A stretch of 64,000 nt of DNA from Hirudo medicinalis (taxonomy: Eukaryota; Annelida; Clitellata; Hirudinida; Hirudinidae): NCBI GenBank assembly GCA_011800805.1, contig MPNW01000096.1:16330-80329 (forward strand). Direction: 5' to 3'. The position numbers and the translations under genes are program-made. Of this stretch, positions 23,308-33,339 are shown one piece after another. Under the pieces are notes generated by a model that had not been told where the DNA came from, made no database searches, and saw only the letters and a program-made list of their open reading frames with translations. Numbering within the stretch: position 1 is the stretch's first letter; each line of letters begins with the position of its first letter.

Positions 23308-24606
23308 ACCATTGCAAGGCAATAATGGGATATAATTTAATAGGCATAATTTAAATTAATCAATCGTTTTTAATTAAATAAAACGAGAAAACACTATTGT
23401 ATTTAAAATTGTTTATTGGTATATTAAATGATCTTTTTTGACTCTATGTGTCGAGTTGGAAGAAGTGATCGACCGTGGTCGAAATTTGGCAGCGCCAGGG
23501 AGGGAAATACACGTACAGTGCAGTGCATAATTTTGGCTCAGGTTTAAGAATCACACAATATAGTTACCTTTAAAAAAACAACTGGGTTTTCATATAAATA
23601 TCGTTTATATCATTCATAATATCGTAATTAATTAATATACGATAGAATTTAGCAATAAAATGTGAATATCAGTGGGTTTTCTTCGTTAAATGCATTTGAT
23701 GTTGTTAAACGAGGTTTTCACAACTGAGCATGGGGTCTCTTCCTGTCAAGGAAATAATATTTATTACCGGGCTCACAAATTATAAAAGCTGATCATTTTC
23801 GACATAGCTTCGGTTTCGGCCGAAAATCGAAATAAAAAATAATTAATGTTTCGTTTTATAATTATCTTGCTTCGAAACTTCGGGAAGCCATTGCGAAATG
23901 GGGGATAGCCGAGAAGATTCACGTTGGAGTAAGAGACAATGCCGCAAACATGAAAAGTGCAATGAAATTGGTTGCATTTCGCATACGTAAAAGTTGGTTC
24001 TGCATGATGCGCTGGTTAACCAAGCATCAGTGGAAGTTGTCATCAAAAAAGCCCGCAAGATTGTCACCCTTTTCAGGCATAAAGCCTATGGAAAGCCGCT
24101 GGTTTTCAATTTTTGCGCATTTTCGTTTTATTGCTTAAATTATAAAAGGTTATTTATAGTGAATGAATTTATAATGAATATCTTCCCATAACTAATTAAT
24201 TTCTAAACACCACAGAAATAATTGGTATAAAAATGACTCGTAATAACAAAATTATGATTACAAAACGTAAGTGTCGTATTCTTAGAGCAGGCGTTGTATC
24301 ACAAAGTAAATGTTATTATGTTAGCATTGTTCATCATAAAAACTTATTAAATATATTTTAAAACAAATTAAAAAATTTTAAATATTATTTTAAAATAAAA
24401 CTATAATAAAATTTAAATTCAAATATTACTTTTAGATTATAAAATTAATTAATTTTAATGTCATATTTACAATCTTTACATCGGACGACAATTACATTTT
24501 TATGACTGAATGCGGATTATAATTTAAAATTCGTAGACCATTTTATACTTTTTACTTAATTAGTTAGCTCGAGAAATTTAACTCAAGAAATTTGATTTTT
24601 GGAGAA
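23308..24606. other. Divergent region between NBR1-like and USP36-like genes
   Basis: Holds presumed promoters of both genes and a hAT relic (listed separately). A short plus-strand ATG exon candidate at about 23152 (MAIEHNTKNN followed by GTAAGT) has no supported continuation and overlaps the NBR1-like intron on the other strand. From 24330 to 24600 the DNA is extremely AT-rich. Confidence 0.4.
23785..24105 (+). pseudogene. hAT transposase relic
   Basis: At 23881 one frame reads REAIAKWGIAEKIHVGVRDN followed by AANM, the DNAANM-type segment of hAT (ZBED/hAT) transposases. After a frameshift near 23990 the next frame continues LVLHDALVNQASVEVVIKKA and RKIVTLFRHKA, the expected downstream part. 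The 5' sequence (GATCATTTTCGACATAGCTTC, then GGTTTCGGCCGAAA) closely matches the interior of the complete hAT element at 30115-30765, so both belong to one family. Broken by stops and a frameshift; no intact copy. Confidence 0.8.
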
Positions 24607-26868
24607 ATGCTGACAATCAAGCCAATAGAAAATCGTCTCACCAATGAAAGGGTTCTTCATATCGATTCTAAACCATTTGCTTTAGGAAACATGAGACCAG
24701 AGCCACTGGAAAAGCTATTCGACAGGCCGCTAATATTTTCTTGGCCTCAAAAATCTATCTCCAAAGGTCTGATAAATCTTGGAAATACTTGTTTCATGGC
24801 CAGCGTTGTCCAATGCATGCAGCACATACCTTCCTTCAACAGCTATTTAATGAGGCAACATGAACAGCATTGTAAAAGTCCCAAGGAGAAATGCACAATT
24901 TGCACGTTTAATCGTTTGACCAAGCGGTGTTTTCATTCCCAGCAACCCGTCAAACCCATTGAAATGGCGTTTAACCTAGAAAATATAGCATCTCATCTGA
25001 CGTTAGGAAAACAAGAAGACGCTCACGATTTTCTCCACTGTCTTCTTAACAAGATGCAAGACCACCTTGTGTTGGGATTGACCCCCAAACCTGACCAGCA
25101 CACAGAAATGACTACCGGCGTTGGGCAGATCTTTGGAGGATTTTTGAGAAGTCAGATTGTTTGTTTAGGATGTAACAAAGCCTCAAACAATTATGAGTCC
25201 CTGTTCAGCATCAGCCTTGGTATTAGCTCGGTGAGTACTCTCAAAGATGCCCTAGATAAATTTGTCGAAACTGACAATATGGGTGATGAAGAATGGTATA
25301 GTTGTGATATTTGCAAGATCAAACGAAGGGCATCGAAGACTTATTCTGTTGACAACCCTCCGAGAACGTTAATACTTCACCTTAAGCGTTATGACAAGAT
25401 AACAAAAATTTCACATAATGTTAAATTTGGAAACATGCTTGACCTTAGCCCCTACGTTAGTAAAGATCAGCTAGGATCGAGAAAGGTCATGTACGAGCTG
25501 TCCAGTGTTCTGGTTCATCATGGCATCACGGTCAATATGGGTCACTATTACTCATTCGTTTCTAATCCCAGTACCTACGGACGAATACGCACTAAAGAGT
25601 GGTACGCCATGAACGACGGCTTAGTAACGAGGGTTACCTGGGAGAAGGTCAAGTCATCTCAAGCTTATATTCTCTTCTACGTTCGGACTGATTGCAAACC
25701 TTGGAACAACATCACACATTCAGTGGCCAAACATTTAATTCCTCCAAACATTGAACAGAATTCTGAGCAAAAATCCCTCACAACACCAACTGTTGCTCAA
25801 GATATTGTTAATAATATTCAGATGGGTGAGCCTATGCAGTTGTCCGATTCTCAGCATTGTATTAAAAATACCTTAGTAAAACTCGTTCCCTATGAATATT
25901 GTGAAGAGTCAGAATTAAAATTCGGTGAGGTTAAATGTCACACTGAACAAGCTCTTCCCCCGCTTTCACCCGCAAAAAGGTCTATTACTCAGAATGTTGA
26001 AGATCAAACGGATGATATTCTATCCTTTAAAATCCCTAGCCTTCAACAAAGTAAAGCCTTCCGTGATGCAATTCAAAGATCATCTTCTAAAGTTAAGTCT
26101 AACACGAACAATGTCGAAGAATTACACTCGAATAGCCAAGACGACAATCAGCAAGACACTTACCTGAACCAATCCAAAGCTTGTTATAACTCATCTGTTA
26201 GAAAAAGTAGAAGTCCATCACTTAGAGAGATAAACGATAAAGAAAACAAATCCGGATTAAGAAACAGATCCGGATCAAGAAGGAGAAGATATAAATCCAA
26301 TTCTAGAAGCAGATCTAGATCAAGAAGAAGATATAAATCCAGTTCTAGATCAAGAAGGAGAAGATATAAATCCGGTTCTAGAAGCAGATCTAGATCAAGA
26401 AGGAGAAGATATAAATCTGGTTCTAGAAGCAGATCTAGATCAAGAAGGAGAAGATATAACTCCAGTTCTAGAAGCAGATCTAGATCAAGAAGGAGAAGAT
26501 ATAACTCCAGTTCTAGAAGCAGATCTACATCAAGAAGAAAACACAGATCTAGATTAAGGAGATCTAGGTCGAGAAGCAAGAGTAGATCCAGATCAAGAAG
26601 CATGAGTAGCTCTAAAGTGACGAATAAGAATAGATTTAGAAATTCACTAAGCAGACGTAGATTCAAACAACATAAACATAAGTTAATAAGCAGTAGAAGA
26701 TCCAGAAAAGAACATATATCCAATTCAATAAGCAGAAGTACATCTAGGTCATTAGGGAGAAATAGACTCAGAAGATCACGGTCAAATAAGAGGAATAGAT
26801 CCAGATCAAGAAGCAGGAGTAGCTCCAGAACGAAGAATAATTATAGATTTAGGCTAAGAGACCAATAA
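24607..26868 (+). CDS. Intronless USP36/42-like deubiquitinase with RS-repeat tail
   Basis: Single-exon USP peptidase, 753 residues. ATG at 24607 is the first after an in-frame stop at 24565. Catalytic domain about residues 54-375: Cys box GLINLGNTCFMASVVQC (Cys62), KQEDAHDFL (about 135-143), zinc pairs CLGC (186/189) and CDIC (233/236), LILHLKRYDK, His box NMGHYYSFV (His313) and the third residue in AMNDGLV (Asn336/Asp337). All catalytic elements are present and the closest family by motif is USP36/USP42. After a ~150-residue linker, residues from about 533 to the end are an Arg/Ser domain, including five tandem 15-residue units of the SRSRSRSRRRRYKSG type. RS domains usually direct proteins to nuclear speckles and are phosphorylated by SR kinases. 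Absence of introns, in a locus where every other gene has several, suggests a retrocopy; the intact frame suggests it is functional. Confidence 0.93.
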   Translation: MLTIKPIENRLTNERVLHIDSKPFALGNMRPEPLEKLFDRPLIFSWPQKSISKGLINLGNTCFMASVVQCMQHIPSFNSYLMRQHEQHCKSPKEKCTICTFNRLTKRCFHSQQPVKPIEMAFNLENIASHLTLGKQEDAHDFLHCLLNKMQDHLVLGLTPKPDQHTEMTTGVGQIFGGFLRSQIVCLGCNKASNNYESLFSISLGISSVSTLKDALDKFVETDNMGDEEWYSCDICKIKRRASKTYSVDNPPRTLILHLKRYDKITKISHNVKFGNMLDLSPYVSKDQLGSRKVMYELSSVLVHHGITVNMGHYYSFVSNPSTYGRIRTKEWYAMNDGLVTRVTWEKVKSSQAYILFYVRTDCKPWNNITHSVAKHLIPPNIEQNSEQKSLTTPTVAQDIVNNIQMGEPMQLSDSQHCIKNTLVKLVPYEYCEESELKFGEVKCHTEQALPPLSPAKRSITQNVEDQTDDILSFKIPSLQQSKAFRDAIQRSSSKVKSNTNNVEELHSNSQDDNQQDTYLNQSKACYNSSVRKSRSPSLREINDKENKSGLRNRSGSRRRRYKSNSRSRSRSRRRYKSSSRSRRRRYKSGSRSRSRSRRRRYKSGSRSRSRSRRRRYNSSSRSRSRSRRRRYNSSSRSRSTSRRKHRSRLRRSRSRSKSRSRSRSMSSSKVTNKNRFRNSLSRRRFKQHKHKLISSRRSRKEHISNSISRSTSRSLGRNRLRRSRSNKRNRSRSRSRSSSRTKNNYRFRLRDQ
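26272..26535 (+). repeat. 45-bp coding minisatellite (RS repeats)
   Basis: About five tandem copies of a 45-bp unit containing AGAAGCAGATCTAGATCAAG and AGGAGAAGATATAA, one of them shortened by 12-15 bp, in frame within the USP gene. Codon use is almost purely AGA/AGG for Arg and purine-rich, and copies differ by only a few bases, so the tract expanded recently. The antisense frame is open (26184-26723, Leu/Asp-rich) only because of this repeat. Confidence 0.9.
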
Positions 26869-27873
26869 CCAGGATTGAACAAAATTTAAAATAGATAGGA
26901 TTACTATCAATATTGACTCAATAATGAGAAACAATGAAGTATGACGGTGTAATCCCAAATCAATCTCTTAATCAGAGAAGCTGAAAATATTTAGCATTGT
27001 ATAATATATCTATTTTCCTTAAGTTTAGCTGATGCTTTCGAAATACATTACTGTTGTCATCTTTTTTATTAAATCAAATCCACGAAACGGTATATAAAGC
27101 CTTAATGAAGTGCGGTCTTCTGCTATCAGTTTTGTTACTTATAACAAAGTAAGAGAGTACCAAATATTAACAATTCCATTTGCAAAAGTATTTAGAAGTA
27201 TCGATAGCATGGCTTTTAACGAATAGTTTTAGACTATATCTAACTTGTGACATGCTAATTCGAAAAATGGAAATGGATCTCGTTGTAAACGAGGTCGTGA
27301 AGAATTGTTTGTAATAAACATAAGATCATAAGGCCGTCCTAATAGTCTTAGGACGTTGATCTACCTGTATTCTAGCTAAATTCATAGTCAGGATCAGTAG
27401 TTTATGTAATGTTAAATGTATATTATGCTTTTCCTACACATAAAAGCCCTGACTAGTGTCCCAATAACAGCGAATACTTAAAAAATGCAAAATCTTTCAA
27501 AGGACTTGGAAAAAAAATATCAGAAGACTAAAATAATTTAAAATTATTCTTAATGAAAATAATGTTCAAAGGTTATTAAAAATTGTGCCTTCATTTTAAA
27601 CTTCTTTTGACGTGGACATTTCATAAAAGGTATTGAGGAAGTACAAATCTGTATTTTAGTTTTAAGAAAAGAATGTTATTAATTATACTTCTCAACTGCA
27701 AGAAATCGGATTATTTTAAATTTAATAAATGAAGAAATCCATTACAAGAGAAGATATTATTTAAGTGAACATAGAGCATGGAGCGTGCGAGACATCGCGT
27801 CCTCGACATATTTAATGAAAATTTCTTCCTCTGACTGAAAAATCAGTTTGAATATTAAATTTAACTCAAGCAG
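26869..27873. other. Intergenic USP36-like to VGAT
   Basis: AT-rich sequence carrying the 3' region of the USP gene and the 5' region of the transporter gene. No coding exon, RNA gene or repeat family was recognised. Confidence 0.4.
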
Positions 27874-30800
27874 ATGTCCAAATATATGACGACTTCATTG
27901 ATGAAAAGTTTAGAATCTCTAGTTCATGTAAAGATTCCAAAATTATCTCGAAGTTGTCTTTTGCAAAACGAAAGAGTTGCTTATTCAAAATTCAACAATG
28001 AAACGAGCGAAGATGACAGATCCAAATCAACGACACATCTCAAGTTATTCTCGATTTGCTCTTCATCGGCAACAACGTCAACGACAACCACAGTTCTCAA
28101 TCCTACAGAAAATAACTGTGGCCCAGGAAGTCAGAGACATGAAAGAGAACAAGATAATTATTTTGTGGCCAAACATGAAAAAGAAAATATTTCTGCTTGG
28201 CAAGCGGGATTCAATGTCACTAATGCCATACAGGTATTATTACTTATCACTTATTCTGCGTATTTTATTTTCTTGAAACAGCTGTTGGTGTGATCCATCA
28301 AAGCTTTTATTTAAAGATGTTTAATATCAACAAGACCAGAGGAAGGGCAAATTTTTGAAGAAAAGAATGATGTTAAGGCTGTTCTTTTCGAATACACTAT
28401 TAACCTAATATTAATCCTGTTGTAGATCGTGGACTATATTATGGCGCCGTTCGTGAATTAATAAGCCTTATGCTGGGTTCCGTTAGAGCATAGGATCTTA
28501 ATCTCTTTTGAACATATAATTTTTATTGTATATATATTATTTAAACCAACACCGCTTTCGGATTCAGTATTGCTGATGCTTGATTCATCCTCACCGTTAC
28601 TAACAGATTCCGCATCATGGCGAAATTTTTAATGCCAATACAATAACATTTTTCGTCTGATGAAATTTTCCATTTCCAAATAATCAATAATCAATAATCA
28701 TTTAAAAACATACATAAATTATCGTTTTATTGGTTATTTCACTTAAAATGAGCGTTTTTATAATCACATACTTTTTGTGGATTTTGGAGGATTTTGCAAA
28801 AAAGTGCATATTAGAGATGTGCAGATTTTACAGTGAAAATTATTTTAGAGATTGTATCAATTTTTAAAAACTGACAACGGGTAACATTTTGTAGAAAGTC
28901 CGCCACATTGTGCAGGTTGGCCGGATGGGTTGCGTTCCTGCGTGCGGCTGTAGTAGCAACAATCGTAATATGTCGTGTTCGCAACCCAGCCTGCACCACT
29001 GTTGGGGCGCACTAGGGTAGGGGTGCTATGTAAACAGTAGGTCGATTAAAATTTTTCACGTCCTATTAGTTTACATAAAGGCATTCAAAAGATCGGATAA
29101 ATACAAATTGTATGTAATGTCGTTTTTTCAAGACTATGGTCATTTAATAATCTAAGAAATTGTATTTTTGTATGCAGAAAAATTAAAAATAATTAGATTA
29201 CATTTTTATACAAATATTTTACTTTAAAAATTCGCGGCACACCAACGGCACTTCACGAACTCACACAGTGTTGGAGGAGGAAATTGTATTAACATCTTGT
29301 TCTCACCCAGTCGTATCGCGACACACCGGTTAAGAACTTCTGCGTTGTAGAGCGAGGGGACAAAACCACAAGCAGACATGAGACCAAGTACTGAAGCCCA
29401 TGAAAGTCTTAGTACGAGTACAAGTACAAGTATCGATGAGTTATGAAGAGGTACTTGTAAAACCCTAACCCTAAAATAAGACAAAGTTTATTTTTAAGTA
29501 CTGGGGGTCCAAGTGTGAGTACAAGTATCAAGTACTCCATGTCTGACCATAAGAAAGAAATTGTCGTCTGGAACTTTACAGAATGTGTAAAGGTTTACCA
29601 ACCCCGATTTTAATGTCAACAATTCAATTATCTAACTCATTTTTTATTTCATATTTGAAACAAATGCATTTTTTTGCTGTTTCGCACTCTTGTATCACTT
29701 CTACTTTCAGTTGTTTCCTCTCTTCATTTAGTTTCCAAACATGGTTAAGATACTAGTTTCGAGAAAGTCAAAATGTCGCAAGCTTAATCAAAGTATTTAG
29801 CGCACTAGCTTATCCGAAATCATTAATTCCATCAATAATATTTTGAGGATAGAATCGAATCGATCAAATGATTCAGCTGGCAACTTAACTTAATATTCAT
29901 TTAACAGATAGAATAACAGGTAGGGCAGCCTTTAAGAAGAACCTTCCAACTTGGATTAAAACCTGTCAAAAATTAGCAAGTTGTCAGAGTCCCTGGCCAA
30001 TCAACCCTTTCTGGTTCATAAAGAATGTTATTATTTAATTTAAAAAAGAGGAATAATTGAAAAGATAGCATTTTTATAAAACTATTTCCGAACATTTAAA
30101 ACGAAGATGGAAAGTAGAGACAAATCGAATTTCGGCTTCGGTTTCAGCACCGAAAGTTGCCAAATGATCATTTTCGACGTAGTTTCGTTTTCGACCGAAA
30201 CAGAAAATAAACCGAAATCAAAAATTAATTAATGCATTGTTTTTATAATTAAGTTTATGTTGATTTCGTTTATATTGTTATATTTGGGATGTAAGGCATC
30301 CGGTCTAATTGTACTGTCGTGAGCCAGAGCGAGTTTTGACTCAGTAGCTGGTTTCGAATGTCAGGCTCATCGAGTTTATTTTTAAGTATCAACGTCCAAT
30401 AAAAGGCCGGACTTCTGCAGGACAAATCTCTGATCGTAGGAGTATAAATGCCTCTGCTGCTTCTTTGTTTCTCGTAGTCATAACGCGGAGAAACCTTTGC
30501 TTCTGACCACAGCATTCGTTTGTTTGAATTCAATTCCTAACCTAATTATTACTGGAATTATTTACGGATTACTTGCTAATTAATAAAGTATTCCTGATAA
30601 CGTTGAATTTTTTGTTGCATCATTGTTTCACGACATAGTTTTTAAAACTTGTGCTGGGTTATGTATCTTTCTGTTTCGGCCGAAAGTCTCGTTAAATTTT
30701 CGGTTTCAGACAAAAATCATTTGTAATTTTACGAAACCAAAACCAAAAAATTCGGTCGGTCTCTAATGGAAAGAAATAATAGAAAGAAAAAAGAAAGATA

Positions 30801-32634
30801 GCGACTGGGAGAGGAATGAAATGCCCTGAGGTCTTTGGTAGACTTTTCAACAGCACCTGGCGCAGATGAAAGATGACGAATTATTGGAGATTGCCCTGGT
30901 TTATGCTTTTTGGCTTAGATCGCGCGTGTAAAAGGGCATAAGATTTTGAGTCTGAATAAATAAGCGGCAAAACATTTTTGAATATTGGCAATATGCTATT
31001 TTTATAACGTCTATTACTAATCAAGCATTTTTTAAAACTACAAATGCTTATTTTACAGAGTTCGGTCTTCTTAACCAATTATCATATTACTTCTAATACG
31101 TTCAATAATAATTCAATTAATAAGTTAAATAATGAATTTTGTTGTTTTCTTGTTTTCCGGTTTGTTTTTCACAAATTTAAAATCTAAGCAATAATTTTGA
31201 AAGTAGGAAATGCTCACTCTTTTTACATATTCTTTAAATTACTTTTTTTCCATTAAGTCTCCTGAATTAATTTCAGATTTTGTTCAGCTCATAATTCACT
31301 TCTACTTTAGGGCATGTCCATGGTATCGTTACCCTATACGGTTCTAGAAGGAGGGTACATGGCTCTGATGTCCATGATTGTCGTGGCTCAAGTCTGCTGC
31401 TACACAGGAGATATTTTAATTGATTGCCTGTACGAAGAGAAAAGAGATGCTGAAGCCTCGGTGGGTCAGGATCAGACACCAAGGAAAAGAATTAGAGGAA
31501 GTTATGTTTCTATTGCTGAAGACGTGTGGGGCAAAAAGATTGGTGGAAGAATCGTCTACTTGGCTCAACTGATAGAATTGATCATGACTTGCACTCTGTA
31601 CGTTCTGCTTTGTGGAGAACTATTGTCAGGTACATTTTTCAGTTCTTGTCATATATGAAAACATATTAGCAGATGTCTTGGAAAATTTTGAAGTTATTAA
31701 AGAATTACTACTGAATTGCTTTTTTTAAACAGGTATGTTCCCAAATACCGAGCTATTACTTACACACTGGATAGCTTTTTCTACTCTCCCACTATTACCC
31801 TGCGTAGTCTTGAGGAATATGAAAGACGTGGCCTGGCTCAGTTTTTGGTGCACAGTTTCGCATGCAGTGAGCAACGGTATAGTCTTCATCTACTGCCTCG
31901 TCATGGTCGAAGATTGGAGGCCAGATCTTATTCGATTCCGGGTCGACCTTCGCACCCTGCCTATCTCTCTGGGCATTGTGGTGTTTAGTTACACCTCCCA
32001 AGTCTTTCTTCCATCAATAGAGGGAAGCATGAACAATAAGCAGGGATTCAAAAAGATGATGTTTTGGTCCCACCTTGCAGCGGCCATTTTCAAGGTCACA
32101 TTTGCTTTCTTTGGATTTGCTACTTTCGGTCTTCAAACCCAGGAAGTAGTGACCAATAATCTGCCTGGCCATACGCTCAAGGTTGTTGTCAATGTTTTTC
32201 TTGTTTCGAAGGCACTTCTCTCATTTCCGCTCCCTTACTTTGCCACTATAGAACTCCTGGAGACGACATTCTTTCCAAGGAGCGCTTCTAAAATGCTGAG
32301 CTCCTCACCTGGATCGTCTTTCAAAACCTGGGAATATCTTTTGAGAATATCCTTGATTTGTCTCATGCCAATGCTGGCAGCATTCATACCACATTTCGCA
32401 ATTCTTCTGGCTCTAATTGGTAGTTTCACTGGTAACATGCTGTCTCTGGTTTGGCCGGCTTACTTTCATTATGTCCTGAGAAAGCATTCTCTATCGGTAA
32501 TCAGAAAAGCGTTGGACGTTTTGATTATCATGCTAGGATTGTTTTGCAGTATTATTGGCATTTTCTTCAACGCAAAGGCTCTTCATAACGCTTTTCGGGG
32601 CTTGGAGACTAAGCCATTCGAAGGATATTTGTAA
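27874..32634 (+). CDS. SLC32A1: Vesicular inhibitory amino acid transporter (VGAT)
   Basis: Proton-coupled transporter that loads GABA and glycine into synaptic vesicles (SLC32; C. elegans UNC-47). Three exons: 27874-28233 (cytosolic N-terminus, 120 codons), 31311-31629 and 31733-32634, phases 0 and 1, total 526 residues against 525 in human. The exon 1/2 junction rebuilds ISAWQAGFNVTNAIQ followed by GMSMVSLPYTVLEGG, the signature start of the transmembrane core. About nine to ten hydrophobic segments follow, with YVSIAEDVWGKKIG, FSYTSQVFLPSIEGSMN and the C-terminal LVWPAYFHYVLR region all conserved. The N-terminal part is Ser/Thr-rich and poorly conserved, as in relatives. Marks a GABAergic/glycinergic neuron gene. 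Its 3.1-kb first intron hosts a hAT element and a short dispersed repeat. Confidence 0.97.
28915..29035 (-). repeat. Dispersed GCGC repeat, copy A (inverted)
   Basis: On the minus strand this reads CACCCCTACCCTAGTGCGCC, then GCAGGCTGGGTTGCGAACAC, GACATATTACGA and CCGCACGCAGG. It matches the copy at 61395-61500 nearly base for base over about 90 bp. It lies in the first intron of the VGAT gene. Confidence 0.75.
30107..30773. mobile_element. Complete non-autonomous hAT element with 8-bp TSD
   Basis: Element at 30115-30765 (651 bp) flanked by perfect direct repeats ATGGAAAG (30107-30114 and 30766-30773), the 8-bp target duplication expected of hAT transposons. Ends are inverted: TAGAGACAAATCGAATTTCG on the left; the right end reverse-complemented begins TAGAGACCGACCGAATTTTT. 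Several further GGTTTCGG / CCGAAA blocks sit just inside both ends. No transposase is encoded, only a short unremarkable minus-strand frame. It shares its left interior with the transposase relic near 23.8 kb. Inserted in VGAT intron 1, well away from the exons. Confidence 0.9.
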
Positions 32635-33339
32635 CAGCAATTTTAGCAATCAATTTTTTATTTTCGTGTAGAGGACTGCCTAATTTAACGTAGAAATTCT
32701 TTTACAAGTTATTTCTAAATGTATTTTTAAATATTTACATTTACAAAACTAAGCTGAAATTTTCTCAAAGTTCNNNNNNNNNNNNNNNNNNNNNNNNNNN
32801 NNNNNNNNNNNNNNNNNNNNNNNNNNNNNNNNNNNNNNNNNNNNNNNNNNNNNNNNNNNNNNNNNNNNNNNNNNNNNNNNNNNNNNNNNNNNNNNNNNNN
32901 NNNNNNNNNNNNNNNNNNNNNNNNNNNNNNNNNNNNNNNNNNNNNNNNNNNNNNNNNNNNNNNNNNNNNNNNNNNNNNNNNNNNNNNNNNNNNNNNNNNN
33001 NNNNNNNNNNNNNNNNNNNNNNNNNNNNNNNNNNNNNNNNNNNNNNNNNNNNNNNNNNNNNNNNNNNNNNNNNNNNNNNNNNNNNNNNNNNNNNNNNNNN
33101 NNNNNTGCACTGCATGCAGTAGGAACATCTGTTTTGCTAACTTTACCCTCCCAATGAGGTTTAAACAAATGTTGTAAACAAAGTCCACACAACTCCAAGA
33201 GACTCATGTCAAACCACGAGAACCTTCAAATTATTTCAAGTTGAAAAGTAAGAGAAAAACCAGAATCTCTGACACTTGTGAAATTGAAATATTTATGAAT
33301 ATGACAGATTTTTCTTCATTACCCAAGACAGGACAAAGT
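32635..33339. other. Intergenic VGAT to SDR-A, with assembly gap
   Basis: Contains the VGAT 3' UTR and the 3' UTR of the convergent SDR gene. Bases 32774-33105 are N (332 bases). Long open frames crossing this gap are artefacts. Nothing else is seen. Confidence 0.6.
32774..33105. other. Assembly gap (332 N)
   Basis: Run of undetermined bases between the convergent VGAT and SDR copy A genes. No coding exon is expected here from either gene model. Confidence 0.99.

Noticed and set aside
26184..26723. 179-residue Leu/Asp-rich minus-strand open frame
   Set aside because: Antisense of the AGA-rich RS repeat; the regular Leu pattern follows from the repeat and not from coding constraint.
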